34,370 bases of DNA, from assembly GCA_031273295.1 (NCBI GenBank), contig JAISSD010000148.1:1-34370 (forward strand). The letters are read 5' to 3'. A model generated the notes under the pieces. It was not told where the DNA came from. It did not search any database and saw only the letters and a list, made by a program, of their open reading frames with translations. The translations under genes and the position numbers were made by a program. Shown here one piece after another: positions 1 through 9,411 of the stretch. Each line of letters begins with the position of its first letter. Position 1 is the stretch's first letter. This stretch comes from Prevotella sp. (lineage in GTDB: Bacteria; Bacteroidota; Bacteroidia; Bacteroidales; Dysgonomonadaceae).

Positions 1-232
1 CTTCCGAACGTTCCTTTACTGAAATATCGTCAATCAGATATTCGCCTGCAGTGGGACGATCGAGACAGCCTAATATGTTTAACAGAGTCGATTTTCCGCT
101 GCCGCTCGTCCCCATGATAATGACAAATTAGCCGTCGTTCACTTCAAACGAAACACCTTTGAGCGCATGGACTTTTTCGCTGCCGACTTCAAAAGTTCGC
201 TGAAGATTTCGTATTTTTATGATTTTATTCAT
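1..232 (-). pseudogene. ABC transporter ATP-binding protein (MacB/LolD-like), cut by window edge; in-frame stop after codon 34
   Basis: Reverse complement reads [76 protein letters not shown]; Walker [10 protein letters not shown] is intact but a TAA lies at complement(128..130). Confidence 0.8.
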
Positions 233-326
233 CTGTTTAAATTTTGTAAGTTATTGAAATTCAATCATACCCTTGTGTGTCAAAAATTGCTTTTGCCATG
301 GATGTTTCATTGATTTTATTTCGATT

Positions 327-1367
327 TTATTTCTTGGGGACTTCCGAAACGATAATTTCCTCTCCTTCTATCACTCCCGACCGGGCAACAATAGAAACTC
401 CGTCGCTGATCCCTGTTTGGATATTGCGCTCTTCAATTTTTCCGTCCGATTTCACCCGCAGCGTTTTCTCCATCGACAAGGCTTCTACCGGTACAAGAAT
501 TCCTTCTTCCGACTGTATGTTGATACGGATGCTTGCCGTCATTCCGGGGAATAACTTTTCATCAGGATTGGGCGCGTTCACTATGACGGTGTAAGTAACC
601 ACGTTATTGGTAACTTTGGGGCTGATGCGTATCTGGCTCACTGTTCCCGCAAAGGTTTCGCCGGGATAGGCATCGACCGTGAAGGCAACGTGCTGACCGA
701 GTTTCACCTGACCCAAGTCGGCTTCGTCCACATCGGCTTCAACCTGCATTTTGGTGAGGTCTTCGGCAATGGTAAAAAATGTGGGCGTACTGAACATTGC
801 AGCTACCGTTTGCCCTATATTAACGGTGCGTTTGAGCACAACTCCGTCGATAGGGGAATAAATACAGGCATATGAAAGGTCCACTTTCGCCTGACTGAGA
901 CCGGCTTTCGCTTCTTTCAAAGTCATTTCAGCCTGTTCCTTGCGATTGACCGCTTCTTCGAATGCTACTTCCGTTGCGGCCTTTGACTTGTAAAGTTGCG
1001 TTATCCGGTCGTATTGCCGGTTTGCCAGATTCAATTCGCTTTGCGCTCTGCTCAGTTGAGCCGTTGCCTGATTTAATTTTTCCTGAAGCGTCAACTTGTC
1101 CAATTCGGCAAGCAACTGTCCCTTTTTCACGTGCGAATTGTAGTCTACATAAATTTTTTCAATCACTCCCGATACCTGCGTGCCGACTTCTACCTCCTCT
1201 ACCGGCTGAATATATCCTGTAGCCATCACGGTTATAAACAGGCTTCCTTTGATAGCCGTTTCCGTTTGATATTGTACTTCCTTGTTGCCCGTCCACATAA
1301 ATGCGAGCAAAGCCGCAACAGCGATAAATGCTGTTATAATAATTGTTTTCACCATTTTCTTTTTCAT
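327..1367 (-). CDS. Efflux RND/MacA-like periplasmic adaptor (HlyD family); likely start 1367
   Basis: N-terminal TM helix, GYIQPVEEVEVGTQVSGVIEKIYVDYNSHVKKGQLLAELD biotinyl-lipoyl-like motif, coiled coil, adjacent to the ABC ATPase. Confidence 0.85.
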   Translation of the reverse strand: MKKKMVKTIIITAFIAVAALLAFMWTGNKEVQYQTETAIKGSLFITVMATGYIQPVEEVEVGTQVSGVIEKIYVDYNSHVKKGQLLAELDKLTLQEKLNQATAQLSRAQSELNLANRQYDRITQLYKSKAATEVAFEEAVNRKEQAEMTLKEAKAGLSQAKVDLSYACIYSPIDGVVLKRTVNIGQTVAAMFSTPTFFTIAEDLTKMQVEADVDEADLGQVKLGQHVAFTVDAYPGETFAGTVSQIRISPKVTNNVVTYTVIVNAPNPDEKLFPGMTASIRINIQSEEGILVPVEALSMEKTLRVKSDGKIEERNIQTGISDGVSIVARSGVIEGEEIIVSEVPKK

Positions 1368-1679
1368 TGTTCTTGATTTGTCGTTTTTAATTGCTGTAAT
1401 TGTCATCTTCTATTATTGAAGACAAATGAGTGGAAAATATATTTTAAGATTTTGAAAGCAAACGGCAAAATGTTGATAATTTTCCCGGCTTGTTTGAGCT
1501 TCGTATAATTTATTTTCAGGTTCGCCAGTTAAAACTATGCACTTTAGTGCAAGGCTTTAGCTTCTATAAATGTTTTAAATTCTTACAGATGTTTGGCGAC
1601 CGTATCACAGACGGGCGAATTACGAAAACCGAATCAAAACGCTTTGTTACGAGACGCCGGATATCCCAATCATTATAGA

Positions 1680-1700
1680 ACAATCCTGAAACAGGATTGT
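1680..1700. repeat. Perfect 9-bp inverted repeat ACAATCCTG-AAA-CAGGATTGT
   Basis: Read directly from the sequence. Confidence 0.8.
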
Positions 1701-1986
1701 GGCCAGTATGACGCTATCGGCTAATGAACATTTTGTGATAATAACCAAAGACTACGGCTGAACCGCTGTCTATAAAAACGACCGACCCAAATCCGGTATC
1801 CAATGCATAAAACGATTAAACGAATAATACAAAGAAAATGATGAACGGGATATGGGTATCAGGACCATATTTGTAAAATATCGCCTGTAAAAATTAAAGT
1901 ATCGGAGTTTTATAGAGTATATTTTATGGAAATATTATATCTTGGCGAATATAATCAACAATCGGAAATTTTAAACAGAATAAAAA

Positions 1987-3315
1987 TTGAAAAAAGCAGA
2001 TCAAATACGACTGTGGTGTACCTGCAATCCTGTAAAAACAATTGTTATCGTTGCCGTCTTTGTCCGTTTATTGATTGTTATCCTGTACGGACATGTAACT
2101 TTATATCCCGATAGCGAAGATTACAGAGCGTTGGCCGAACGCCTTCAGGATTTCAACCCGGCAGGATACGAGGGCGCCCGTCCACCCGGTTATCCGCTTT
2201 TGCTTTGCATGGCAGGCTTGTCGAATTTTGTAACAGTCATATTTCAGTTGGTAATGGGAGCGGGAACTCTTGTTGTCGCATACAAGACCTTGCTGCTGCT
2301 GGATGCGGATAAAAAAACGGCCTTGATTGTTACCGTTTCAGCCGCCGTTTACCTGCCTGCTGTTTTTTTTGAATTTGCCATTTTGACGGAAACTTTTACA
2401 TTGTTGATCATAACACTGATATTCCGTCTGTTATTTGGTATCGTTAAAGGCGGAACTGCCGGTTCGGGAAGTTATGTATGGCTGGCCTTGCTTTGTGTTT
2501 GTCTGGTGTTGATAAAGATGTTTTATATTTATCTTGCCGCGCTGTTGTTTCTTTTGTTGCTATGGCATAATTATCAGTCGGGAAAGCTCATATCGGGAAA
2601 ATATACAATGGTGTTACTTGCTCCTTTATTTGTATTCCTGGGCTGGTCATATGTAAACAAACTGAACACAGGTTATTTTGTTCCGACTACGTTCTATGGG
2701 TTCAACATTGCCCAGAATTGTGTACGGTTTGCCGATAAAACCACCGATGAATACAGAGAAATAGGAGAGACGTATGCGAAATACAGAGATGAACATTCCG
2801 GAGAAAAAGAAATAGCCATGACAATATGGGAGGCCTGTCCGGAACTGGCGGAAAGGACAGGCCTGTCATTTCCCGGCTTATCGAAAAAGCTGTATGATTA
2901 TAGCATTGCCACCATCAGGAAAAATCCTGCGGACTATTTGGAACAGGTATTTATTTCGTGGCGCGATTTCTGGAAAACGTCGCTATATTGGGAAACAGAC
3001 AGTTTTTCCATATCCGGATCAAAGGTAGTCGTAGCGTATGTGTGTTATGCCGAACGGATAGTTTTACAATTGGTAAAGATATTATTCGTACTGCTTATGC
3101 CTTATAATATGATAGCAGCGCTACGAAAAAGGGAGATGACGCCCGAAGCAATTATATCTCTGGCGGCGCTGACGGCTTCGCTTCTTCAGGCCTTCGCCAC
3201 GTATGGCACAAATTCGCGTTTTAGTTATCCGTTCGAAATATTGATGGCCACGTCAGTTGCACTTAACCTTTCAGAGTATTGCAAGCACAGGACTGAACGA
3301 AAAACCGCCCGCTGA
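1987..3315 (+). CDS. Multi-TM membrane glycosyltransferase-like protein (GT39/ArnT-like)
   Basis: 442-aa hydrophobic protein with DSEDYRALAERL and GARPPGYPLLL motifs typical of GT-C enzymes; probable TTG start. Confidence 0.6.
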   Translation: MKKADQIRLWCTCNPVKTIVIVAVFVRLLIVILYGHVTLYPDSEDYRALAERLQDFNPAGYEGARPPGYPLLLCMAGLSNFVTVIFQLVMGAGTLVVAYKTLLLLDADKKTALIVTVSAAVYLPAVFFEFAILTETFTLLIITLIFRLLFGIVKGGTAGSGSYVWLALLCVCLVLIKMFYIYLAALLFLLLLWHNYQSGKLISGKYTMVLLAPLFVFLGWSYVNKLNTGYFVPTTFYGFNIAQNCVRFADKTTDEYREIGETYAKYRDEHSGEKEIAMTIWEACPELAERTGLSFPGLSKKLYDYSIATIRKNPADYLEQVFISWRDFWKTSLYWETDSFSISGSKVVVAYVCYAERIVLQLVKILFVLLMPYNMIAALRKREMTPEAIISLAALTASLLQAFATYGTNSRFSYPFEILMATSVALNLSEYCKHRTERKTAR

Positions 3316-3352
3316 TTTCTCCGGACATATCTTGCATATTCCGGGCAGGCTG

Positions 3353-4135
3353 TTATTCTTTCCCTGTTATATTCTTTCTCGCTCTGGTAAGGAAGTCAAG
3401 CATGGCTGTACTGTCTTTCTTCTCTATTATTTCAAGGAGATTCTTTAACTCCTTGCGGATGCCTTCCACCTGCGCGGGGGTATACGGGTTGAAGAGGATT
3501 TCCGTCAGCAGGTAATCGTCTTCCGAAAGCAATCCTTTGGCTATATCCATGTGACGTTTGAATGTCGTTCCCGGAGCTTCCTGATGTTTCATCACGGAGG
3601 TAAAGACAAGCGTGGACACAAAGGGGATAGACAGGGAATACGCTATGGTTTCGTCATGTTCTTCGAAGGTATATTCAAACACTCTTAAATTCAGGCTTTT
3701 ATATAAATCGAGAAAAAACTTCTTTCCTTCAGGACTTGATTCCGATATAACGATTGCACTTTGCGTACTCAAATTATGCAAATCGGCGAAGGTTGGTCCA
3801 AACATTGGATGCGACGACGCAAAAGGTTGTTTCACAGCCGCATAAAACTCTCTCAGCCCTGTTTTTACCGACGCGATATCGGAAATGATACAGTCTTTGC
3901 CGATATAGGGCAATATCGCTTTGAAAGCATCTATCGTATATTTGACTGTAGCCGCGTTGATAACCAGTTCGGGAGCAAAATCGCCTATCTCTTCCGGATC
4001 GCTCATCCTGACTGTATTATATATAAACCTCAATCTTTTCGGATCGGTATCGTATACGGCAAGCTCGTGGTTGAAGCTTAGGACGTCGCCAAAAAAAGAA
4101 CCCATCTTTCCGGCGCCAAGTATCAAAATTCTCAT
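3353..4135 (-). CDS. tyrA: Prephenate dehydrogenase
   Basis: MRILILGAGKMGSFFG Rossmann motif, SSHPMFGPT motif, 260 aa. Confidence 0.85.
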   Translation of the reverse strand: MRILILGAGKMGSFFGDVLSFNHELAVYDTDPKRLRFIYNTVRMSDPEEIGDFAPELVINAATVKYTIDAFKAILPYIGKDCIISDIASVKTGLREFYAAVKQPFASSHPMFGPTFADLHNLSTQSAIVISESSPEGKKFFLDLYKSLNLRVFEYTFEEHDETIAYSLSIPFVSTLVFTSVMKHQEAPGTTFKRHMDIAKGLLSEDDYLLTEILFNPYTPAQVEGIRKELKNLLEIIEKKDSTAMLDFLTRARKNITGKE

Positions 4136-4328
4136 TTTCTATTTATTTAAATTGTCGCAAAGATACAAGAATCAAGACAATCTGCGTCAATCTGCGGGCT
4201 TTAAATTTCAACTATAAATAGCGTGTCCGCTAATGTATCGTTTGTTTGTGAACAAATCCTTGGTCGTTCTTGCAGTCACAGAATCGGGTAGGAGGGTGTT
4301 GTCTACAGGGAGACCTTTGGAGGCGGAC

Positions 4329-4360
4329 AAAAAAAGACTGCCTCGCTTTTGAGACAGTCT
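4329..4360 (-). terminator. Intrinsic terminator of the glnK-amt operon
   Basis: Stem AGACTGCCTC/GAGACAGTCT (near-perfect) followed by a T-run on the minus strand. Confidence 0.75.
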
Positions 4361-4395
4361 CTTTCCTTGTGTATCAATAGTATTACAAAAAATAT

Positions 4396-5799
4396 TTATT
4401 CGTCCTCGCTGTAAGCGAATTCTCCATGCTGGGAAATGTCGAGGCCGACAGACTCTTCTTCTTTAGATGCTCTGAGTCCGATTGTTTTGTTAACAATGAA
4501 AAACAGGATGAACGTAAGAACTGCACTGTAAACGACAGATACTCCGGTAGCTATGACCTGTATTCCCAATTGGTTCCAGTCGCCATACAATGCTCCTTGA
4601 ACGCCGTCGGCCCCGGTAATTGCCTGCGTGGCGAATATCCCTGTAAGAACCGATCCAACGATACCTCCCACGCCGTGCACACCGAATGCATCCAGCGAAT
4701 CGTCATATTTGAATTTTGGTTTTATATAAGCAACCATAAAGAAACATACCAATGCGGAGATTCCTCCAATAGCGAACGAGCCCGGTACATCGACTGTGCC
4801 CGCCGCCGGGGTTATAGCTACAAGCCCGGCTATGGCGCCTGTACAGAAGCCTGCGATAGTCGGCTTTTTATACAGAATCCATTCCAGCGCCGTCCATACC
4901 GACGCGGCAATGCAAGCGGCCAGATGCGTCACAAGGAAAGCATTGGTCGCAAGCCCGTCTGCCGCTAATCCGCTACCGGCATTGAATCCGAACCAGCCTA
5001 GCCACAATAACGCGGTACCGATAAACACAAATGGTATATTGTGAGGCGTAAACGGATGACCTATTGTTCTGTAACCTTTTCTGCGACCAAGCATAACGGC
5101 CATGACCAAAGCCGATATACCTGCGTTGATGTGCACAACCGTACCTCCGGCAAAGTCGATAGCGCCGATTTTCTGGAGCCAGCCTCCTCCCCATACCCAA
5201 TGCGCCATAGGGTTGTAGACAATGATCGACCAAAGGATAATAAACACGACATATCCTGAAAATTTGATTCTTTCGGCAAATGCTCCAATGATAAGGGCGG
5301 GAGTAATGACCGCAAACATACACTGGAATAAAGCAAACAATATTTCAGGTATATTACCTGCCGCAAGCGTATCCGGCGTGAGGCCGCACAGGAATATTTT
5401 TTCGGTACCTCCTATAATTGCCCCCAAAGCGCTATCGGTTTCCATAAAACTAGCGCCGAACACCCAGCTGTATCCGAACGCTACCCATAATATACTGATT
5501 ACGCCTGTAACAAAGAGGCATTGCATTATTATACTCAATACGTTTTTTTGACGTACCAGGCCCCCGTAAAACAGAGCCAGTCCCGGTACCGTCATCATCA
5601 TGACCAATATTGTCGCAACTATCATCCATGCGGTGTTTCCCGAATCCAACACCGAGGCTTTTTCTACTATGGCGATTTCTGCCGTTGTCCGAAGCGTGTC
5701 AACGTTTGTCGCCAACGAGGCCTGCGCCATGACGGTTGCGGGGAGAGCCGCTAACATGAACAGTAGTATAGTAATATATTTAATTAGTCTTCGTTTCAT
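4396..5799 (-). CDS. amt: Ammonium transporter (Amt family), likely start 5799
   Basis: GLALFYGGLVRQKNVLS, AHWVWGGGWLQKIGAIDFAGGTVVHINAG, DDSLDAFGVHGVGGIVGSVLTGIFA. Confidence 0.95.
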   Translation of the reverse strand: MKRRLIKYITILLFMLAALPATVMAQASLATNVDTLRTTAEIAIVEKASVLDSGNTAWMIVATILVMMMTVPGLALFYGGLVRQKNVLSIIMQCLFVTGVISILWVAFGYSWVFGASFMETDSALGAIIGGTEKIFLCGLTPDTLAAGNIPEILFALFQCMFAVITPALIIGAFAERIKFSGYVVFIILWSIIVYNPMAHWVWGGGWLQKIGAIDFAGGTVVHINAGISALVMAVMLGRRKGYRTIGHPFTPHNIPFVFIGTALLWLGWFGFNAGSGLAADGLATNAFLVTHLAACIAASVWTALEWILYKKPTIAGFCTGAIAGLVAITPAAGTVDVPGSFAIGGISALVCFFMVAYIKPKFKYDDSLDAFGVHGVGGIVGSVLTGIFATQAITGADGVQGALYGDWNQLGIQVIATGVSVVYSAVLTFILFFIVNKTIGLRASKEEESVGLDISQHGEFAYSEDE

Positions 5800-5830
5800 A
5801 TTTTTGTTTTTTACCTTAATAATCAAATTT

Positions 5831-6196
5831 TTACTTTTCTTCATTTTTATCATACTTGTCATACAACGACTCGTCGCCGCGATCTCCGGTGCGTATGCGT
5901 ATCGACTGTTCAATACTGGAAACGAAAATACGCCCGTCGCCGCTTTCTCCCGTATATGCCGCTTTTAGTATGGCGTCGATAGATTTATCCACATTGATAT
6001 TTCTCACGACAAACGAAATATGTATACGGTCAATGGTATTCACATCATATGCTATCCCCCTGAATATTAGCCCCTGACGGGCGCTTCCCTGTCCTTTTAC
6101 ATCCCACCACGACAAGAAATCGATGTCTGCTTCATGCAAGGCGGAACGAACTTCATTGAATTTTGATTTGCGGATAATCGCTTCGATTTTTTTCAT
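5831..6196 (-). CDS. glnK: P-II family nitrogen regulator upstream of amt
   Basis: MKKIEAIIRKSKFNEVRSALHEADI start and GDGRIFVSSIEQSIRIRTGDRGDESL C-terminal motif. Confidence 0.9.
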   Translation of the reverse strand: MKKIEAIIRKSKFNEVRSALHEADIDFLSWWDVKGQGSARQGLIFRGIAYDVNTIDRIHISFVVRNINVDKSIDAILKAAYTGESGDGRIFVSSIEQSIRIRTGDRGDESLYDKYDKNEEK

Positions 6197-6716
6197 ATTA
6201 AAACTTTTTTAGAGTATTAGTTCCTCCTAACCTCCCTGCGGGGATGGATTCGGAGAGTATTGCATTTTCAAACAAACTTTTTTCTTTAAAGTTGAAATTC
6301 TCACAAACAAACTATTTAAAGTTATTAAATATATTGTTTTATTTTCTTTTTGAACAGCAAAATAGTTATATAGTTTACTTTTTAATATTTATTTCGACAA
6401 AAGTATGTCAAAATATTTTAATGCGCAAATTTAATCCGAATAAATTTCACGAGAGATCACACTGTTTTTCTATATCGGGAGTTGTTTGTGTTATATTGAA
6501 TAAAAAAAATGCCTGTTTTGCATTTTTTATTCATAAAAATATAAAATATAAACCAAACTGATATTTTATTGAATGTCAGATATCTTTATCAACAGATACT
6601 TCACGCGGCATACTTTTATGCAGGAATACACTGAAACGGGCATGCCAAATGGAACATTTTATAAGAGATATTGCAATTTTTTTGATATGGCTTATCGTAT
6701 GCCGCGCGCGGGGCGG

Positions 6717-6854
6717 TTTTGTGTCTCTATATTTTTAGATTTAGTTCATTGATTAGGAGCTTGTATATTTCCTGCCAGGGTTTTTCGTAGAGTTTGGTAG
6801 CGCCGTCGGCAAGTTGTGTGAAAGTATTTGAGGTGTAGAAGATATTCGGTGGCT
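6717..6854 (-). pseudogene. Partial duplicate of the 3' end of the DUF3990 gene
   Basis: About 137 bp nearly identical to 7115..7251, with an extra base (gaatat vs gatat) that breaks the frame. Confidence 0.85.
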
Positions 6855-6915
6855 GCCCCTTTTGCCCCATTATTGCCCAATCAATGCCCCTTTTGCCCTA
6901 TTATTGCCCAATTAT
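6854..6915. repeat. Two tandem 31-bp units tgccccttttgccc(c/t)attattgcccaat..
   Basis: Units 6854-6884 and 6885-6915, about 28/31 identical; six TGCCC boxes spaced 9-11 bp. Confidence 0.85.
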
Positions 6916-7124
6916 AAGTTCGTAATAACTACCTGCCCCAAAACCAACATTATTAACCAATTCATATTTATCTGCTAATTCCGCTAAATCGTTTGTTGCA
7001 GGTCACAAATAAACAATATGTTTGTAAAAAAATAAACACATTCCGTTCCTAACGGAACGACCGTTTGTGACTGATACTGTTTCTACCGTTACATAGAAGG
7101 TTGTTGTGTTGGAATTTTGTGGCT

Positions 7125-7731
7125 CTATATTTTTAGATTCAGTTCATTGATTAGAAGCTTGTATATTTCTTGCCAGGGTTTTTCGTAGAGTTTGGTAGCG
7201 CAGTCGGCAAGTTGTGTGAAAGTATTTGAGGTATAGAAGATATCGGTGGCTTGTTCGCTTGTAAAACGGTAATCGGAAACTATCTGTTCCAAAATCTTTT
7301 CGCCCGCCTCTTCAACTTCAAAGTTAATATCGGAATTTTTATCTAATGGTTTCAACATCAGCAATGACCGTGTAGAGCAAAAACAAATCTGATGGGTTTC
7401 GTAATGTGGAAAACGCAATATTGCAAGAAATTTTTCACGGCTGAGTCTGCCATCCAAAAAAGCGTCTATATTTCGCTGCACTCTGTCGTCGGCAACAGGT
7501 CCTTCTACCATGTCGCAGTCGTGCATTGGCTCGGTAAATTCCGGATTCCTGTTTTTGACAATAAAGTCCAGCCATTCGTCGGAATATTCTGCAAACCTTT
7601 TTTTCTGCCCATTCTTCTGCCTGCATACGAAATTTTGTAACATAAAAACCACGTCCAAAGTCGCGATGTCCTTCGCTTTTACTTAAATCAACGGTTGTGA
7701 TTTTCATATAACTGCCGTGATATACTTTCAT
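7125..7731 (-). pseudogene. DUF3990-family protein (putative ADP-ribosyltransferase-fold toxin), frameshifted at an A7 run
   Basis: MKVYHGSYMKITTVDLSKSEGHRDFGRGFYVTKFRMQAEEWAEK in one frame continues as RFAEYSDEWLDFIVKNRNPEF... in another; the junction is the T7 (+ strand) run at 7598..7604. Confidence 0.75.
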
Positions 7732-7964
7732 CGCAAATATCCTCCGTTTTTCCTGCAAACGTCAAAAATATCCAACAATGCCCAATATTTATTGTCGGTA
7801 TGCAATGCCCGCCAGTGTTTATCCAGAAACTCCAAGCCTCCATACTGTTTCAGATAACGATATGCTTCCTGAACCGGCATTTTGTAGCCTGCGGCAAATT
7901 CAGGTATGATAAAGGTAATGAAACTTATCTTGTCGCTTGTCTGCTTATCTAACTTTGTTTCCAT
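7728..7964 (-). CDS. DUF3791-family small protein (putative antitoxin partner)
   Basis: 78 aa; stop overlaps the start of the DUF3990 gene as ATGA (7728..7731). Confidence 0.7.
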   Translation of the reverse strand: METKLDKQTSDKISFITFIIPEFAAGYKMPVQEAYRYLKQYGGLEFLDKHWRALHTDNKYWALLDIFDVCRKNGGYLR

Positions 7965-8229
7965 CTTTTACCGATTTTTTCAGAGTATAAAGATACGCAT
8001 TTTTTCAATACGATGTTTTTTCTGTTACCGGCGCTTCCGATGACGCTTACAAGGGCGACATATACCTGTCTACACATAACGGCCTCTTTATTCGGTTTCC
8101 GTATCGAATTCCGATAATTGAATATAAAAAGGCGGAAATATATAACAAATCATCCACTCAGGTTCTATAATCTGTTCGATATTAATTATTTAGCAAAGCA
8201 TCAATTACTAATCACTAAAAAAGAAAATT

Positions 8230-8406
8230 ATGATTGAAAAAAGACGAAATTTCGTTTTCCGGTTTTTGTCCGGACTACTTCTACTGTCCGGTTGTTCGCA
8301 GGATGATGTCTCAGACGTTCCTGCCAGTTCTCGTGCTATCGGTTTCCGCGCTCAGGGCGGTATGTCTGCCTTTGAAGGCTACTACCGTTTATCGCGGGGA
8401 GGGTAG
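8230..8406 (+). pseudogene. Truncated lipoprotein, fimbrillin-like N-terminus
   Basis: MIEKRRNFVFRFLSGLLLLSGCSQDDVSDVPASSRAIGFRAQGGMSAFEGYYRLSRGG*: lipobox followed by SSRAIGFRA. Confidence 0.5.
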
Positions 8407-8437
8407 CGACTGGACCTATTTTTAAATGCGAAAAAGC

Positions 8438-9040
8438 TTACTGTTTAATATACCCTACAGCCTGTACAAGTGCAACTTCCTGTTTGTCGGTCAGTTTCAT
8501 TGCATCATGCAGATCCGGTCTTGTGAACGAACCACGCGCTACAGCGCCCAATCCTGCCGAAGCGCAATAGAGATACACATTCTGAATCGAAAATCCTGCA
8601 TCCATCAGTCCGGCGTCGCGGCTGTTTTTGTCCAGATTGATCACATATATCAAAGACAATGAAGCGTTGTTTGAAATATCAGGTTGTCCGAGAGCAGTTC
8701 TGAAATCGCCTTTTTCTTTCAAGATCAATTTATTCGCTTTGGCGTCATAAAGATAGATACCACTGCTAAACATCACATATACATCCACTTCCTGCCTGTT
8801 CTGTGACGAAGGGGTTGTCCGTTTACCTTCCCTGTTGAAACCGTAAGCGGCCCAAAGCAAGTCGGATAACGTTTGTGCAGGCAAATCTTTTTTCTCGAAG
8901 CTACGGTGCGACTGCCGCCCGTTCAACGCTTCCATCAATGGTTTTCCGCCCGTTTTGGACGGGGGCGCCAACTGTATATCCTGTGCCGAAACATAGCCGG
9001 CCAGGCACAATAAAGCAATTGCTAATGATCCTCTTTTCAT
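8438..9040 (-). CDS. Secreted SagB/ThcOx-like nitroreductase family protein
   Basis: Signal peptide, NGRQSHRSFEKKDLPAQTLSDLLWAAYGFNR, AGFSIQNVYLYCASAGLGAVARG. Confidence 0.85.
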   Translation of the reverse strand: MKRGSLAIALLCLAGYVSAQDIQLAPPSKTGGKPLMEALNGRQSHRSFEKKDLPAQTLSDLLWAAYGFNREGKRTTPSSQNRQEVDVYVMFSSGIYLYDAKANKLILKEKGDFRTALGQPDISNNASLSLIYVINLDKNSRDAGLMDAGFSIQNVYLYCASAGLGAVARGSFTRPDLHDAMKLTDKQEVALVQAVGYIKQ

Positions 9041-9385
9041 GCGTATAATTTGTTTTTAATGGTCGTAAGGAATCCGCAGCATATTGGCTCCGCCGAACCT
9101 TGTTTCATGCTATTTGGCGCAACTTTTGCATGCCCGTTTCAGATAATTCATAAAAAAAGAACGGCAGACTCCATCACTGGTACACCCCCCGCACTGCAAA
9201 TATACAAAAATTTTTCCGGTTAAACACCGTTTGATTCACTGTTTGATTTTTTGACAATAGCAAAAGCAGAGAATAATACAACCAATACTTTTAAGCCGGA
9301 CTTTCGCCTGTTGTTTTTTAAGTAAAATTCACAACGTAAAGCGCGAATGAATGTTCAATACGGATATATTTTCCAGCATATATCG

Positions 9386-9393
9386 TATCTTTG
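9386..9393 (+). promoter_or_regulatory. Bacteroidetes -7 box TATCTTTG
   Basis: Matches TAnnTTTG upstream of the DUF4105 gene. Confidence 0.5.
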
Positions 9394-9411
9394 CAATGGA
9401 ATTTTTTAAGA

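Noticed and set aside
8014-8100. Frame reading SDDAYKGDIYLSTHNGLF, slightly like NDTYKGDICAYLSGRPG of the DGR target
   Set aside because: Match is too short and no nucleotide similarity to the VR/TR was seen; not supportable as a second target.
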